NCBI GenBank assembly: GCA_016987375.1
Contig: PJRA01000453.1
Location: 983,517 to 1,047,516, forward strand
Length of the DNA: 64,000 bases
Origin: Brachionus koreanus
Taxonomy: Eukaryota > Rotifera > Eurotatoria > Ploima > Brachionidae
Reading direction: 5' to 3'
Positions 34,977 to 48,174 of this stretch are shown here, one piece after another. Below the pieces are notes generated by a model. The model ran no database searches and was not told the origin of the DNA. It worked only from the letters and a program-made list of their open reading frames with translations. Position numbers and translations under genes: made by a program. The first letter of the stretch is position 1, and every line of letters begins with the position of its first letter.

Positions 34977-35009
34977 AATAAATTTTTAATTTAAGTTTTT
35001 ATTTTTTAG
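34977..35009 (+). promoter_or_regulatory. Poly(A) signal and 3' splice site between RNMT and DUS2
   Basis: AATAAA at 34977-34982 is followed 26 nt later by a pyrimidine tract ending TTTTTTAG at 35009, then 10 nt of leader and the DUS2 ATG. A cleavage signal of the upstream gene directly abutting a 3' splice site before the downstream gene is the arrangement expected of a trans-spliced operon. An outron or cis-intron inside the RNMT 3' UTR is the alternative. Confidence 0.55.
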
Positions 35010-35013
35010 ATAA

Positions 35014-36919
<1,906 letters not shown>

Positions 36920-36928
36920 ACTTTGTTA

Positions 36929-37135
36929 TTAAATTTTATTTAAATAAAAGCTTTTCTCATATTCAATTATAGCTTGGAGTTGATCGGGCTTTTGCTCGTA
37001 GAAATAAGCTACTTCGTGAACCACCTCTGAAAATAAAAAACTCTCTGTTGCTTGGTAAAACACTGGCTCATGGTACTCGACCTGGGCCTCATTTTCAGCT
37101 TTTGGTACAGCCATGTTACGTGAAAAGCATCCCAT
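36929..37135 (-). CDS. Small hypothetical protein, possibly N-acylated
   Basis: 68 aa on the minus strand, ending 9 bp past the DUS2 stop, so the two are convergent with overlapping 3' UTRs. It begins MGCFSRNMA: Gly2 and Cys3 would allow myristoylation and palmitoylation, although the Ser is at position 5 rather than 6. The rest is acidic and could form an amphipathic helix (ESFLFSEVVHEVAYFYEQKP). The regular use of GC-containing codons suggests real coding. It has a superficial likeness to small acylated membrane proteins such as smAKAP, but I do not claim homology. It could also be the last exon of a longer gene. Confidence 0.5.
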   Translation of the reverse strand: MGCFSRNMAVPKAENEAQVEYHEPVFYQATESFLFSEVVHEVAYFYEQKPDQLQAIIEYEKSFYLNKI

Positions 37136-37855
37136 CTCTATATTTTCCCAGTTTAAATTTGTTAAAAATTTTTTTGTTCAAAATTAAAAAAAAAAAACTT
37201 TGTTTTATATAGGTATTGAAGAAAATAAAAATTAAAAAAAAAAAGAATAACATTATAATCCACATAAAATTACGCTTGCTTTTTGTTTAACGAATTAATA
37301 ATTTAAAACTACTAATCTTTTTGCCTAAATAAAGCCTGGCTTAACAAGGAGAGAACATAAATCCTTGTTTAGCATCTATTATAACTTGATTATTGACATT
37401 TAAAAAAAAATAGAAAAAATTTTATTATTTATTTTTGTCTCAATTAATTAATAATAATTTTAGCTTCTAGCAGGAATAAATGATTAATGTAATTGAAGAT
37501 AAAGATAAAATTAAATACTCGTGGCAAATATTTGCCTAAGTCTGAAACTTAAAAATCGATTATTTCCCTTATTTAGACAAAATTTAAAAAAAAAGCTCCA
37601 AGAATCAAAATTCATTTGCAACCATGCAACATTTTTTTTAAGCCTTTATTGCATAAATTAAGCAAATTATTTTTAAGAATTTTTCTCAAACTTGAATATT
37701 AAATCAAAAATTATAATTTTTTTTTAGTAATTTTGTTATCTTTTTTGTTTTATTTTTATTAATTTGGGTCATTGAAAATACTTTTAGACAAAAATGTTTT
37801 GATACTCAAAAGCGACACTCAAAAAAAAAAAAGACAAACTTTTTTTTGTTAAATA
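37136..37855. other. Divergent intergenic region
   Basis: 720 bp between the small minus-strand gene and NAA60, presumably holding both promoters. A near-perfect 12-bp inverted repeat (GCTTAACAAGGA ... TCCTTGTTTAGC) at about 37338-37372 has one mismatch. No gene is seen. Confidence 0.4.
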
Positions 37856-38741
37856 ATGGACCATTTGCCATTATTGAACACTGACAAAAAATCGAATTTC
37901 TCTCCCATAAATCTAATTGATCCAAACAACGATATAACATTGCGCAAACTTTGTCTAGATGACGTACCGGAGCTTAAAAAGCTGTGCACCGAGTGGTTCC
38001 CAGTCGAGTAGGACGCTTTCTATTATTTAAGTCAATAAATTAGAATAAATTATTAATATTTTTATATTTATTTTAAACTATTTATATTTAATTTATGAAA
38101 AAAAAAGGTATCCAGACTCCTGGTACAAGGACATTGCATCTAGTGAGCGTTTTTTTACAGCTGCTGCCATACACAACAATGAAATTGTCGGAATGATCGT
38201 GGCTGAAATCAAGCTCAAAATGACCACTGATCAAGAAGACTGTTATATATTGTCAAGCAAGCATGAACCTAATTCTCAGGTTACTTATGTTCTAAGTCTT
38301 GGTGTCGAAAAGCATTTTCGTCGACTGGGAATTGGTAAGTTGACATCAAATTAGTCTTGTACATCTAATCAAATCAAAAAATTAAAAAAATCTTGTTTTA
38401 AAATAAGAATTTATTATTCAAGTTTTATTTTATTTTGATATTTTTTAGCTTCATTGCTTTTGGACTCGTTGATGAATCACCTTAAGACCGAGAGTAACTG
38501 CAAGGCTGTTTATCTACATGTACTGTGTTCAAACAAAGTAGCAATAAATTTTTATGAAAAAAGAAATTTTCAAAAACGAATCTATTTGCCGAGATATTAC
38601 ACAATTAAAGAGAAATACCATGACGGCTATTGTTATGTATACTACATGAATAATGGTGAACCACCGTGGACTTTATTATATCCTTTTTTAAAAATTTTTA
38701 AAAAAATAATTGCTCCTAAAAAAGCAAACTTCCTTAACTAG
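37856..38741 (+). CDS. NAA60: N-alpha-acetyltransferase 60 (NatF)
   Basis: Exons 37856-38007, 38108-38334 and 38449-38741 have consistent phases (E split GA|G; G|CT gives Ala), giving 223 aa (human 242). EWFPVEYPDSWYKDIAS, NNEIVGMIVAEIK, VTYVLSLGVEKHFRRLGI (acetyl-CoA P-loop Q/R-x-x-G region, with the last G of RxxGxG/A replaced by Ala), ASLLLDSLMNHL, AVYLHVLCSNKVAINFYEKR, PRYYTIK and the family-specific NNGEPPWTLLY are present. NatF acetylates N-termini of transmembrane proteins on the cytosolic face of the Golgi. The predicted C-terminal tail stops about 25 residues after PPWT, shorter than in relatives. A second frame right after the stop could restore a longer hydrophobic tail (see findings). 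Confidence 0.95.
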
Positions 38742-38965
38742 ATTTATTTTGTTGATTACTGATTGCATGAATTTTAGTCTACAAGTATTCAAAACGCTAA
38801 ATCCATTTAATTTGGTTAACTATTTCGGCAGGCTTATCCGAAATATTATTATTCTAATGACAACGAATCCGGCAAATAAAGATTTTTACCGAATTTCTTA
38901 ATATTTTTTAAGATTTTATTCTGTTTATTTATTTATTTTTTTTTAAATTATTTTCAATAATAAAA

Positions 38966-39688
38966 ATGTATTGTAAAAAATTTTCTCATGAATGCAAGCA
39001 ATACTTGTTGAGCGAGCTAGCCGACGAATATGTCCAAAAAACAGCTCAATTGATAAACAACGAATGGCCACGGAGTCAGTGTCAGCGCGTTCTCAGTCTC
39101 AGACAATACATCCGTTCGGACAAGCTCAAATTACCCGTTTCCCTAATTTTAATCGACACCCAAATCGACCGAGTTATTGGTCATGCCTCATTGGCCTCAA
39201 TTACAGCCGCAGACGATTTGAGCCAAAACTTGATTTTCATTCAATCGGTAGTGGTTGATCCACAATACCGGGGAAAACGACTGGGCAAGAAAATTATGCT
39301 CGAAGCCGAGCTTTATGTGTCAGAGTACGCCAAGATACCTCAGAGCACTCTAATTAAAACCAATTGTGAATTTTTGTATCTAAATACCAAAGATAAGCAG
39401 TCTTTTTATGAAAAATTAGGCTACACTAGAATAGAGCCGATTTTGTTCTACGCAAATAAAGAGTCTAAGTGCAATGCTATTGTGAAAAATTTGCTTCAGT
39501 CGATGACTAAGGAAAAACAAACACAAAACAGCATTGTAAATTCTGGTTGTTCGGTAAAGAATTCTCCAGCAGCGGCGACATCGGTTGTACCACCTCCTCC
39601 ACCACCACCTATAGCTAATCTAATGCCCAAATCTAACCCCATCGATGAGAGCATTCAGCTCACGTGGTATAGAAAAAGAATTAATTAA
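38966..39688 (+). CDS. NAA80: N-alpha-acetyltransferase 80 (actin NatH)
   Basis: 240 aa in a single exon. The GNAT fold includes LILIDTQIDRVIGHASL, FIQSVVVDPQYRGKRLGKKIM (the R/Q-x-x-G-x-G/A-type acetyl-CoA loop is RGKRLG), LNTKDKQSFYEKLGYTRIEP and a final LTWYRKRIN. A polyproline run (VVPPPPPPPIA, about residues 208-218) sits near the C-terminus, as in human NAA80, where it binds profilin so that profilin-bound actin is acetylated after maturation of its N-terminus. It starts 224 bp after the NAA60 stop on the same strand. There are no introns. Identity rests on the GNAT motifs plus polyproline plus the terminal W-Y-K/R motif. Confidence 0.92.
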   Translation: MYCKKFSHECKQYLLSELADEYVQKTAQLINNEWPRSQCQRVLSLRQYIRSDKLKLPVSLILIDTQIDRVIGHASLASITAADDLSQNLIFIQSVVVDPQYRGKRLGKKIMLEAELYVSEYAKIPQSTLIKTNCEFLYLNTKDKQSFYEKLGYTRIEPILFYANKESKCNAIVKNLLQSMTKEKQTQNSIVNSGCSVKNSPAAATSVVPPPPPPPIANLMPKSNPIDESIQLTWYRKRIN

Positions 39689-40745
39689 ATTTTAATCTTT
39701 GAAAAAATTATCCTATTCAAAAATTTAATAAATAAAACTCTTTGAAATTGATAGTGATTATTTTATGATTTTTTTCTAAAAAATATTAAAATAATTTTTG
39801 GTTTTTATTTAGCATTAAAATATTTGATTTCAAAAAAATAAATTAAATTCACTCTTGGTTTATTTAACCTGGTAAAATGAGATAATTTTTTAATGAAAAA
39901 AAAATTAAAAACATATAAAACTAAAAATTAATTGCGTTTAAAAGTAGTAGTAGTAGGCGCATAGTATTCTATACCATCGACACTAACCCACTAATAACAT
40001 TACCTAACCTTTAAAGGCACCAAGTCATTTTGTTCATTTAATTAAGTTCCAATTTGGACCTAGAAAAAAGTAGTTGTTTTGGCTGAAATTATTTCCTTGC
40101 TCATTTTATTCAAACAATTTATTTGATAAAAAATATTCAAAGTCATTTTTAGTCTGAATTGAGTTAGTGCCTGTAGTTTGTGCAAACAGTAAATCTATCA
40201 AATCTTGTCCAAAAAACTTACCTTCATGAAAAATTGAATTACTATGGTAACTAGAGTACATTTTGTTTTTTTTTTATAATAATTTTTTAATAAATTTTCT
40301 CTAAGGTAAATGGAAAAATATAAAAAAAAGAGGGAAAACTTTATTAAATGTAACATTAAAAAAAATAAACAAAAAAAAATCTAAAATCCTGAATTCAAAA
40401 AATATTACAAAAAATGAGATTTAAAAAAAATAGGCCTCTTCTTATCTCTATTACTTTATCCACAAAAAAAATTATCAAATAAAAATCTAAACTAAATTTT
40501 AATTAAAAAAAAAAAGAAACATTTAAATTTACTAACTTGTAATCTTAAGGGTTTTAATCCCATCAAAAAAATACTAAATTCAAAAAAAAAAGACGGTATA
40601 TTCATTAGCTCAAACTCGTCTGACCATTAGGCTCAGACCTAATCCATTTTAAAATGGAAAATACCAAAAGTCAAAAAAATACAAAAATTTACGAGAAAAA
40701 AAAAAAAAACAAAAATTCCACCTTTTTTAAAAATACTAAAAAAAT
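39689..40745. other. Convergent 3' flanks of NAA80 and UBALD
   Basis: An AATAAA signal about 40 nt after the NAA80 stop. The rest is AT-rich, with many A runs that become T runs in the UBALD 3' UTR. No gene or repeat. Confidence 0.5.
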
Positions 40746-41168
40746 TTAAAAAAACTTGTTATTTTTTGCCATTTGAATGGGCATCGTTGCTTGATTAGCT
40801 GTGCTTTGCGTATTTACATTTGAATTAAATGTCGACGACGAAGAAGACTGGGTCGCATTAAGTTTTGAAAAGGCTTTTTCCATAAACTCCATATTAGGAG
40901 GTGTGACCGGTGTTGAACATGGGCATATAGGTGACTGATTTGGACAACTTTTATTAATTGATATGTCTCCAAAAAAAAGACTCAATGCGGTCTGATACTG
41001 CCAGTTTGTTGACTGCAATATTTGAATTGATTGCTCCAAGTTGGTGCCTGTTATTGACATAAATTGGTTAAGCATTACTTGCTGCTTTAGGTTTAAATTG
41101 GACAATAGAATCGATTCGTCATGAATTGACGAAGACATAAATTTTGTCTCTGTCACTGATATGTCCAT
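40746..41168 (-). CDS. UBALD2: UBA-like domain-containing protein (UBALD1/2 family)
   Basis: 140 aa. The UBA-like helix bundle (about residues 25-68) reads LNLKQQVMLNQFMSITGT, then LEQSIQILQSTNWQYQTALS and LFFGD. The second family motif is CSTPVTPPNMEFMEKAFSKL (vertebrate TPATPPNFPDALTMFSRL). The N-terminal extension of about 23 residues and the Ser/Asn/Gln-rich tail are lineage-specific. The molecular role of the family is poorly defined. A TTTTAG acceptor ends 9 nt before the start codon (41178 on the minus strand). Whether it is UBALD1 or UBALD2 cannot be said, since invertebrates usually have one. Confidence 0.92.
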   Translation of the reverse strand: MDISVTETKFMSSSIHDESILLSNLNLKQQVMLNQFMSITGTNLEQSIQILQSTNWQYQTALSLFFGDISINKSCPNQSPICPCSTPVTPPNMEFMEKAFSKLNATQSSSSSTFNSNVNTQSTANQATMPIQMAKNNKFF

Positions 41169-41177
41169 TTTTTTAAT

Positions 41178-43090
41178 CTAAAATTTAAATTTAGTTTACA
41201 ATAATGAAAAAAATTTTTTCTTTTTTCAAATGCTAATTTATTCGTCTGTTTTTATCTTGTTGACTCAAAGGAAATTATTCTATAAACTTTTGTTCTAATA
41301 CAAATATAATAAAAGAAAAAAAATAAAAAGAAATTTCGTATTTGTTTTGGAATTTTCATTAAAAAATCGTCTGCCTTTTGGCTTTGATTCAAAAAAAATT
41401 GCAATAAATTAAATAATGAGTTGTTCAGTAAGTTGCAATCAAAACGAATTAATAAATTGCATAAATAGGCGCCGAGTTGATTATAATATTTCAAAAAATA
41501 TTTAGAATGATATTTGAAATAAGAAAAATAATCAATAACATTAAGTTTTCATTTTGTTTATTCAATTTGTGCTAAAATCGAAATAACATTGAATTTTCAA
41601 ATCTTGAATTTTATATTTTATCTTTTATCACGAATGCAAATTTAGCTTTAGAAATATAATTTATGCTAATTGCATTGCAACTATAGTATTGCAACTAAAA
41701 TGATAATATTATTTACCTTTTTTTTTTCTCTAATTTTCTATACAACAAAAAATTTTTTAAGAATGAATCTATCAAGTATCTAGATCAAATTTTTACCTTG
41801 TTCGCAAGTGACCCCAATTTGGATTACGTGTTCAACTCCTAATCCCCAAGCCTAAAAAATATTTAATCTTAATCTCAAATACAGACTTGGCCTCCTAAAT
41901 TTACCGATTAATTAGCTTTGGTTTAAAATATTCTAATATGATGAGCCCCCAGGCTAAATCAATGAATTGTTGCTCAATTCAATTTGTCAGTGATATTTAA
42001 ACCTAAAATGCCAAAAATATTACTCTTAATTACAACTAGTATATTAAAAGCTATTAATTTAATGAATAATTTTCTAATTGAAAAAAAAATTAAGAAATTT
42101 TGTGCTTCAAGGGCTTCATTGACTTGACTTTAATTTTAAATTGTTTTTTTTTTCTAGTCATTAAATTGCTCAATTCGAAATAATTTTTTTTTTTTTTTTG
42201 TAACTTAAAAACTTCTCGAGGCCAAAACCTCGATCTACTTTTTGGCCAAAATTAAAAGGGAGTCTGTCCCAAATAAATAGAAGAAAAAATTTAAAATTAA
42301 TTTTGTAAAATAATTTAAATAATATTGAAGTTAAAAATAATTGAAGTCAAGTTTAGAATAATATGATAACATTAATTATAAATTTTTTTTATAAAATATC
42401 CAATTTAAAAGCCAAAACAGCCTGAAAGCGAAATAAAAGGGCGAAGCCGCTAGGACCTGTATAAAATCTGCAAAATTTTAGTTCTATATAAAAATAAATA
42501 ATTTTAAAAATTGTTTGAAAATTATTTTAGTTGTATTATTTAAGATTTTTTTTTTACTTAACTCTAAATGTGTGCCAAAATTTGCATGTATTTTATTAAG
42601 AGTGAATACCAAAGTTAAAATTTACCTTATTTATTAAATGTTGATTTTGTTTGAGAAAATATGAAACGATTTTGGCTAGAATTTTTTTTATTTATTTAAA
42701 AATGAATCTTAAATTTAAATTTGGATGAATAGTACTGAAGTTATTTTTACTTAACTAAATAAACTATTCATCTTATCAGTTGTTTTCTATTTATTTTGCT
42801 TAAGACCTTTTTTTTTGTACAAGATAAACAATAACCAAGCAAATAAATAATAGAAAAAAGCCCCTTGGTTCGTTCTAGTAAACTACTTGAAATTTTATAT
42901 GTCGCACGTTAGCTTTCTCATAATTAATCTTATCTTATCTTTGCTTTTTTTTTATTTTTAAAGATAAAACTATTTTTTCAATTCGGCTATTTTGTTTACA
43001 CTAAAATCATAATTATGGACAGTACGATCAATTCAAAATGAGAGATTTTTTTTTTGGTAAAAAAATTTTTATTCAAAATTAATTTGCTAA
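41178..43090. other. Intergenic spacer
   Basis: Between two minus-strand genes. AT-rich with some GC-richer islets near 42210-42260 (CGAGGCCAAAACCTCG hairpin) and 42420-42470. The frame at 41252-41494 has no family features and is not called. Confidence 0.4.
42215..42230. repeat. Short GC-rich hairpin
   Basis: CGAGG CCAAAA CCTCG can form a 5-bp stem. It is followed by TTTTTGGCCAAAA. It is small, and noted because GC-rich hairpins are rare in this spacer. Confidence 0.3.
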
Positions 43091-44559
43091 TTAGTTTAAT
43101 TTTCTAAATTCGAAATTTTTGTGTTTAATGACCACATTTAGTGAATCCAGCGAGCAAACTAGTATTTTTTTCTCTACTGTTTTAACAAACAAAGTAAAAA
43201 TGAATAAAAAAAATATGATCATTGAAAGAATAAAATTTTTGAATACCGAAAAATACTCGTTTAAATTGTTGAATAAAAATAATAGTATAAAACATAAAAA
43301 TGCTATTAGAACAAAAATTATTTGACTAGTTGATATTGATTCAATGCTTTTAAGCAAAACGGACCTAGCGTCCAAATAGTAATGAATACTCGGCTCTATT
43401 TTGCTTTTGATTTCAGCTAAGCTATGAATATTTGATCTAAGTTTCTTAATCTCAAACTCGGCACGGACTCCCTCATGATCAGAATAATTCAAGCCAGTGC
43501 TTCCTATTTTGCCAAAACAGGTCTTGCAGACCAAACACTTCATGGCCAAATCTTTACCATATTTGTACATGATATAGTCGATTCTTAGTCCGTCCGGGAA
43601 CGCATTTCTAACTGACTTAGGTGGTTGATATTTATTATTCCTATTATTGCATGTAACTCCATCACAAAATTCGTCCAAAGAATTCTAAAGAAATTGTTTT
43701 AAAATTTTTATTTTTTAATGTAATTTAATGACTACATTCTTTTCCAAATATGCGTCAAGTAATTGCGCATGGTTTCTGAGCAGTTTGTAGCCGAATTCAG
43801 TCTCAAGCGTATTCAAGTCTCCTAGAAGCAAACAAACATCGGCTTGAACTCCGGTCTTGGAAATAAATTGACCGAGTTCGAGCAACTGGGTTATCCTATG
43901 AGCTAGGTATTCATCCGAATGCTGATTTAGCAAATAATTAACCGAATAATTTGCATGAAGCTGAAAAATTTGATTAAAAAATTTCTTGAAAATTTTCTAG
44001 ATAGCAAAAAAAATTACATGAGTAACATAGGCGTTGATAACTAGACCATGGTAGTGAATTACGGCCAGGCCGACAAGCTTTCCGGCAAACCAGTCAGAGT
44101 GCTGTATTTTATAGGGATAACCATTCAAGGAAAATCGGTGAAAAAAAACTTCCTCAATGTGATGCCGCGAGAACACGCAGCAACCACTGCCCACTAGGCC
44201 ATTTTGGAAGTAATGGGAATAAGGAAAAACTAAGCCTAGACCTTCTTTTATTCTCTGATAATCATTGAAAGACCAAATCTTTTATCAATTTTGGAATTTT
44301 AGATATTATATTTATAAAAAAAAATAAAAGCTATGTATTTTTTACTTCTTGAAGAGCGACCAAGTCATAGTCGCTTTCTCTTAGAGCTCTAATTAAATAT
44401 CTTAGTCGAATTTCGACATCCTTGCTAATATACCTAATGCCCCTAGTAAAATATTTACGTTTTAGAATTTTCTGCTTTGACAAAATAAGAACGTATTTAC
44501 CAGAAGTTAAGGGTTACTACTTTTAGATTTGGGATATACGTGGAATTTGTTTGCGTCAT
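43091..44559 (-). CDS. SMPD2: Neutral sphingomyelinase (SMPD2/nSMase1-like), 5 exons
   Basis: Minus-strand exons: 44559-44501, 44442-44346, 44278-44018, 43960-43736 and 43684-43091. All have GT-AG ends and matching phases, giving about 411 aa (human 423). LKVVTLNFWGIRYISKD, DYDLVALQE (catalytic Glu), GSGCCVFSRHHIEEV, LNGYPYKIQHSDWFAGKLVG, INAYVTHLHANYS, CLLLGDLNTLE, DGLRIDYIMYK and the catalytic-His motif YSDHEGVRAEFEI are the DNase I-like phosphodiesterase motifs. Two C-terminal membrane helices follow (IIFVLIAFLCFILLFLF; FILSMIIFFLFIFTLFV), as in SMPD2. The enzyme cleaves sphingomyelin to ceramide and phosphocholine, dependent on Mg2+, at ER/nuclear membranes. The introns are 50-75 nt. No individual exon shows the whole gene. 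Confidence 0.95.
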
Positions 44560-45224
44560 GGTTAAATGAATACATAAATTTTATTTTTCAAAAATCTAAA
44601 TAATAAATACTTTAATACTAGTAATTTATTGCATTTAGTTGAAATAATGTGATGGAAAAATGATTTTATAAGTTGACTAAATTTTGTCTTTTGAGACAAT
44701 TTTTCTCTTAAATTAAAAATAAAATGACTTTTTTTTTAATATTTGTGAATTTAATTGCTTTTATTAGGGGACAATGAAGCTTTTCTAGAGCAGAGTAAAT
44801 TTAAAAAAAAAAAATTATTTTTCAAGAATTATTCTCTATACCTGCAAATTTTTTAGTTAAAAATTTAAATTTTATAAAATTTTTTATTCTTTGTGAAAAA
44901 AATCCATATCTAGAATTAAAAAAATAAAAAACTGCTGAAATTATTGTTAAAATTGAACAAACATATTTCCTTTTTTAATAAATTAAAATAATTTGAAATA
45001 AAATATGTTTTAAAAATGCTGCAATAAAACAAAGGGCAACATGCTTTGTTGTACCCATTTTATCTAAATTTATTTTCTCATGTTTAAAAAAAGACAAAAA
45101 ATTTAAATATTAATAAAATTTAAAATTGAAACTGTATTGCCTTTTTTGCAAAAGGAACTATTTGCTTTAGTGCGATTATTTATTTTTTCGTTTACATAGA
45201 GTCACTAATGTCAGATCCATAATA

Positions 45225-45564
45225 CCGTAAATAATATGCGAGATCGTGCATGGGATAACTTTTGATTCTTAGGTTCGAGTGCACGCATAAGCGATCATCT
45301 ACCTCATGTTAAAATCGGCCCCTTTGGGATACGTGGATAAAAATGCTCATTTCATGTTTTGACGCAACGTTAAAATTCAAAAAACCTGCAATAATGCTGG
45401 GTCAAAAACCTAAAATAAACTAGAGGCAATTAAAATTTATTTTTAATTATTTTATTTAATAATTAAAAAAAATAGTTTTTACATGAGGTGGATGGTCGCT
45501 TATGCGTGCACTAAAACCTAAGAATCAAAAGTTGTCCCTAGCACGATCTCGCAATTTTTTACGG
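45225..45564. mobile_element. MITE-like element with about 90-bp terminal inverted repeats, TA-flanked
   Basis: Left end 45225-45316 (CCGTAAATAATATGCGAGAT...) and right end about 45482-45564 (...ATCTCGCAATTTTTTACGG) are inverted copies with only scattered mismatches. Shared blocks include GCGAGATCGTGC, AACTTTTGATTCTTAGGTT and GTGCACGCATAAGCGA. Both ends are flanked by TA. The 340-bp length, long TIRs, TA duplication and AT-rich non-coding middle fit a Tc1/mariner-type MITE. It could also fold into a long hairpin RNA if transcribed. Confidence 0.85.
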
Positions 45565-48148
45565 TAATATCTTGTGGTGGATAGATTCATTTAGTTTGTT
45601 GTTTTTTTTAATTCAATGGTGATTTAACATTTAGTTCATTTAGTGGAATTTTGAGACGCAAACAACTGGTACATTTAGTGAAAAATAATCCACTATATTT
45701 TTAAATTAAAACGGAAAAAATTTGTAATTCAGTTTTTTTTTTAATCAAACATTTAAAAAAAAAACAAAATAAAATAAACGATGCTTGTATTTCTAGAATA
45801 CTCTTGCAAATTTCTTAAGCTCATTTGCAACTGATAAAAATTTAAATCAAAAACAGCAATTTTTTTTTAAATTATTTTTTTTTTGAACTTTAGACTCAAT
45901 TATTTTACTTTTCTAGAATAAAATAATTTCATATAGAAATTTAGCAAAAACTATGCATGCTTAAATTTTAGAAATAAATCAAGGTCTTTTTTGGAAAATT
46001 TTGATAAGAAAAATTTTTAAATCAGCAAAAATTGCAACAACAGCTTTTTAAGTGAACTTGAAAATTCTTTATCTTAATTTCAATAAAAATTCTAGAAAAT
46101 TTTTTGTACTAAATTTCTTAGTAATTGAAAATGGAGTCATTAATGGCAAGCATAACCCATATTCAAAATTGGACTATTTTGGATATTTGGTAAAAAAAAA
46201 TTTATCCAAGATTAATTCAAAAACAAAGATTATTTACTTTTTGACCAGCTTTAATCTTGATTATTAAATATATTAATAGATAGAAAATTTTTATTTTTGT
46301 CTAATTAAAAATATGACATTCTAGAATATCCTATTTTTTATTAATTGAAAAAAAAAAAAGTACATATATATATAATTCAAAAGTTGTTTTATTTTATGTC
46401 CCAAATAATGATCTAAAGCTCAAATTGGCTATTTTTAGTTAACTTATATTAAAAAATTCTCTTCGATTATTTTTAAGAAGAACCCATTTATTCAATATTT
46501 CTATTTTATTCCTTAAAAAAAAACAATTATATTGCTTATAATTTAATTTTTCATTTTTTTAAAATTTTAAAATTTTTCTAATTTTTTCACGAGTCTCATT
46601 AATGATTCTTGTTAAAATAAGTCTATTTAAGCATATATTCTACTTGAAAAAATCATACCACTCAAGTCTATAAAAGTTAACCTTTGAAGAAAATCTTTGA
46701 CTGAAAAATGAGATTTGTTTTTTAAATACTTGGTAAATATTAAAAAAAATCGAGTTCAAGTGAAAAAAAATAAATTTTTATTTTTTAGCAAATATTTTAC
46801 ATATTCTTTAATAAATCTTATACATTTTTATTCATTCTGATATGCTTTTCAAATATGATTTTTTTTTGTTTAAAACAAATTAACATTGACTTGGTAATTT
46901 TGAAGAAAAATTTTAATTTAAAATCAATTTATTTTATTTTAATTCAGAAGATAGAAAAGTAGGAGTGAAGTAGATTTTTTTATTCTATATTTATGTTTAT
47001 TTGAGTTTGTTAAATTTTTTTACTATCTCGTGATAATTTTAAAAACAAAATTAAAATTACCGAGTCCGAAGTACTAGAAAATAAGTGATATTTGCGTAAT
47101 TTTTCTCAAATCACCTACGTATTTGAATATAAAATTTCGCAAATAAAAACTTTTATTTGTCTGAACCAATTTTAGGACTTAATGCTTACATGTAAAATCT
47201 AACACCTACTTCCGTTGAACACATGTTTAATTTTGCATGAATTACGACCATGAATCCTCAACTACTTGGTTCAAATAATCGGATACGTTCACATTTAATG
47301 TTGCTAGTATTTTATTTTTTCTCCGATAAATAAGCTCGCTTTCAACATCGTGATTTATGTTAGAAAAATTCTCTTTTTTCAATCAAGAGACTTGAAATCT
47401 TCGTCTCGCAATGCATCTTCCTGATTCATATTTTATAATAAAAAAGCTTACCGTGTTCTTAACATGAGTCAAAATTTAGTATTTATTTCGACAATTTTTG
47501 AAAAAATTTTTCCATTCATAAATTTTCAATTAAAATTCTCAGTTCTTAATTGAATGAATAATAATAATCATAAATAAGTCTTAAAAGTTGTGTTTGAGTG
47601 AGTGTGACGTAAGCAAAAAATTTGCATAGCTTAGGCGGAATTGCTGTCACAAGCGATCTTAAAATCAATAATTTCACTAGTGGTATTAGTTTGCCAACAA
47701 GTTAGAAATAAGAAACGCTGAATTAGGATCAAGAGATAAATAAATTTCATATGTCACCAGCTTTACTTTTTTTTTATTAAATAAAAATTTGATTACATTT
47801 TTTATTGCTTTTTTTTTTTGCTTTTATCGCATGAGACATTAGTTTTTAATAAACTTAGTTAAATAAAGGTGTTTAATCCCAACATTAATATAAAAATTAA
47901 ATTTCAATTATTCTATTGATAGAAAATATATTTTAGTTTTTATTTTTTGACTACAGTAATCACTTTTGTCCGCTATATGTAAGCACATTTAAAAATAGAA
48001 AACAAAAAAGAGCATTTAATTTGCATAATTTTTGCACAGACAAGATTAAATAGTTAACAGTTTGTGCAGAGAAAAAAGAGGTCGTTATATTGTGCCGTTT
48101 TATTTTAATAAGCAATCAGCTCAAAAAAGACTAGTAACACTAATGAGT

Positions 48149-48174
48149 TGTGTGTGTGTGTGTGTGTGTGTGTG
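48149..48174. repeat. TG microsatellite
   Basis: About 13 TG units, uninterrupted. Ordinary simple-sequence repeat. Confidence 0.95.

Noticed and set aside
38710..38904. Independent small gene after NAA60
   Set aside because: Starts at TTG, lies exactly where the NAA60 tail is expected, and is better explained as a frame-shifted NAA60 tail or chance.
45225..45564. Considered as a CRISPR or tRNA-like structure because of the repeated arms
   Set aside because: It is a single inverted pair with TA flanks in a eukaryotic genome, so the MITE reading is simpler.
46052..46267. 71-aa + frame in the gene desert
   Set aside because: Composition is that of translated AT-rich spacer, with no splice or family support.
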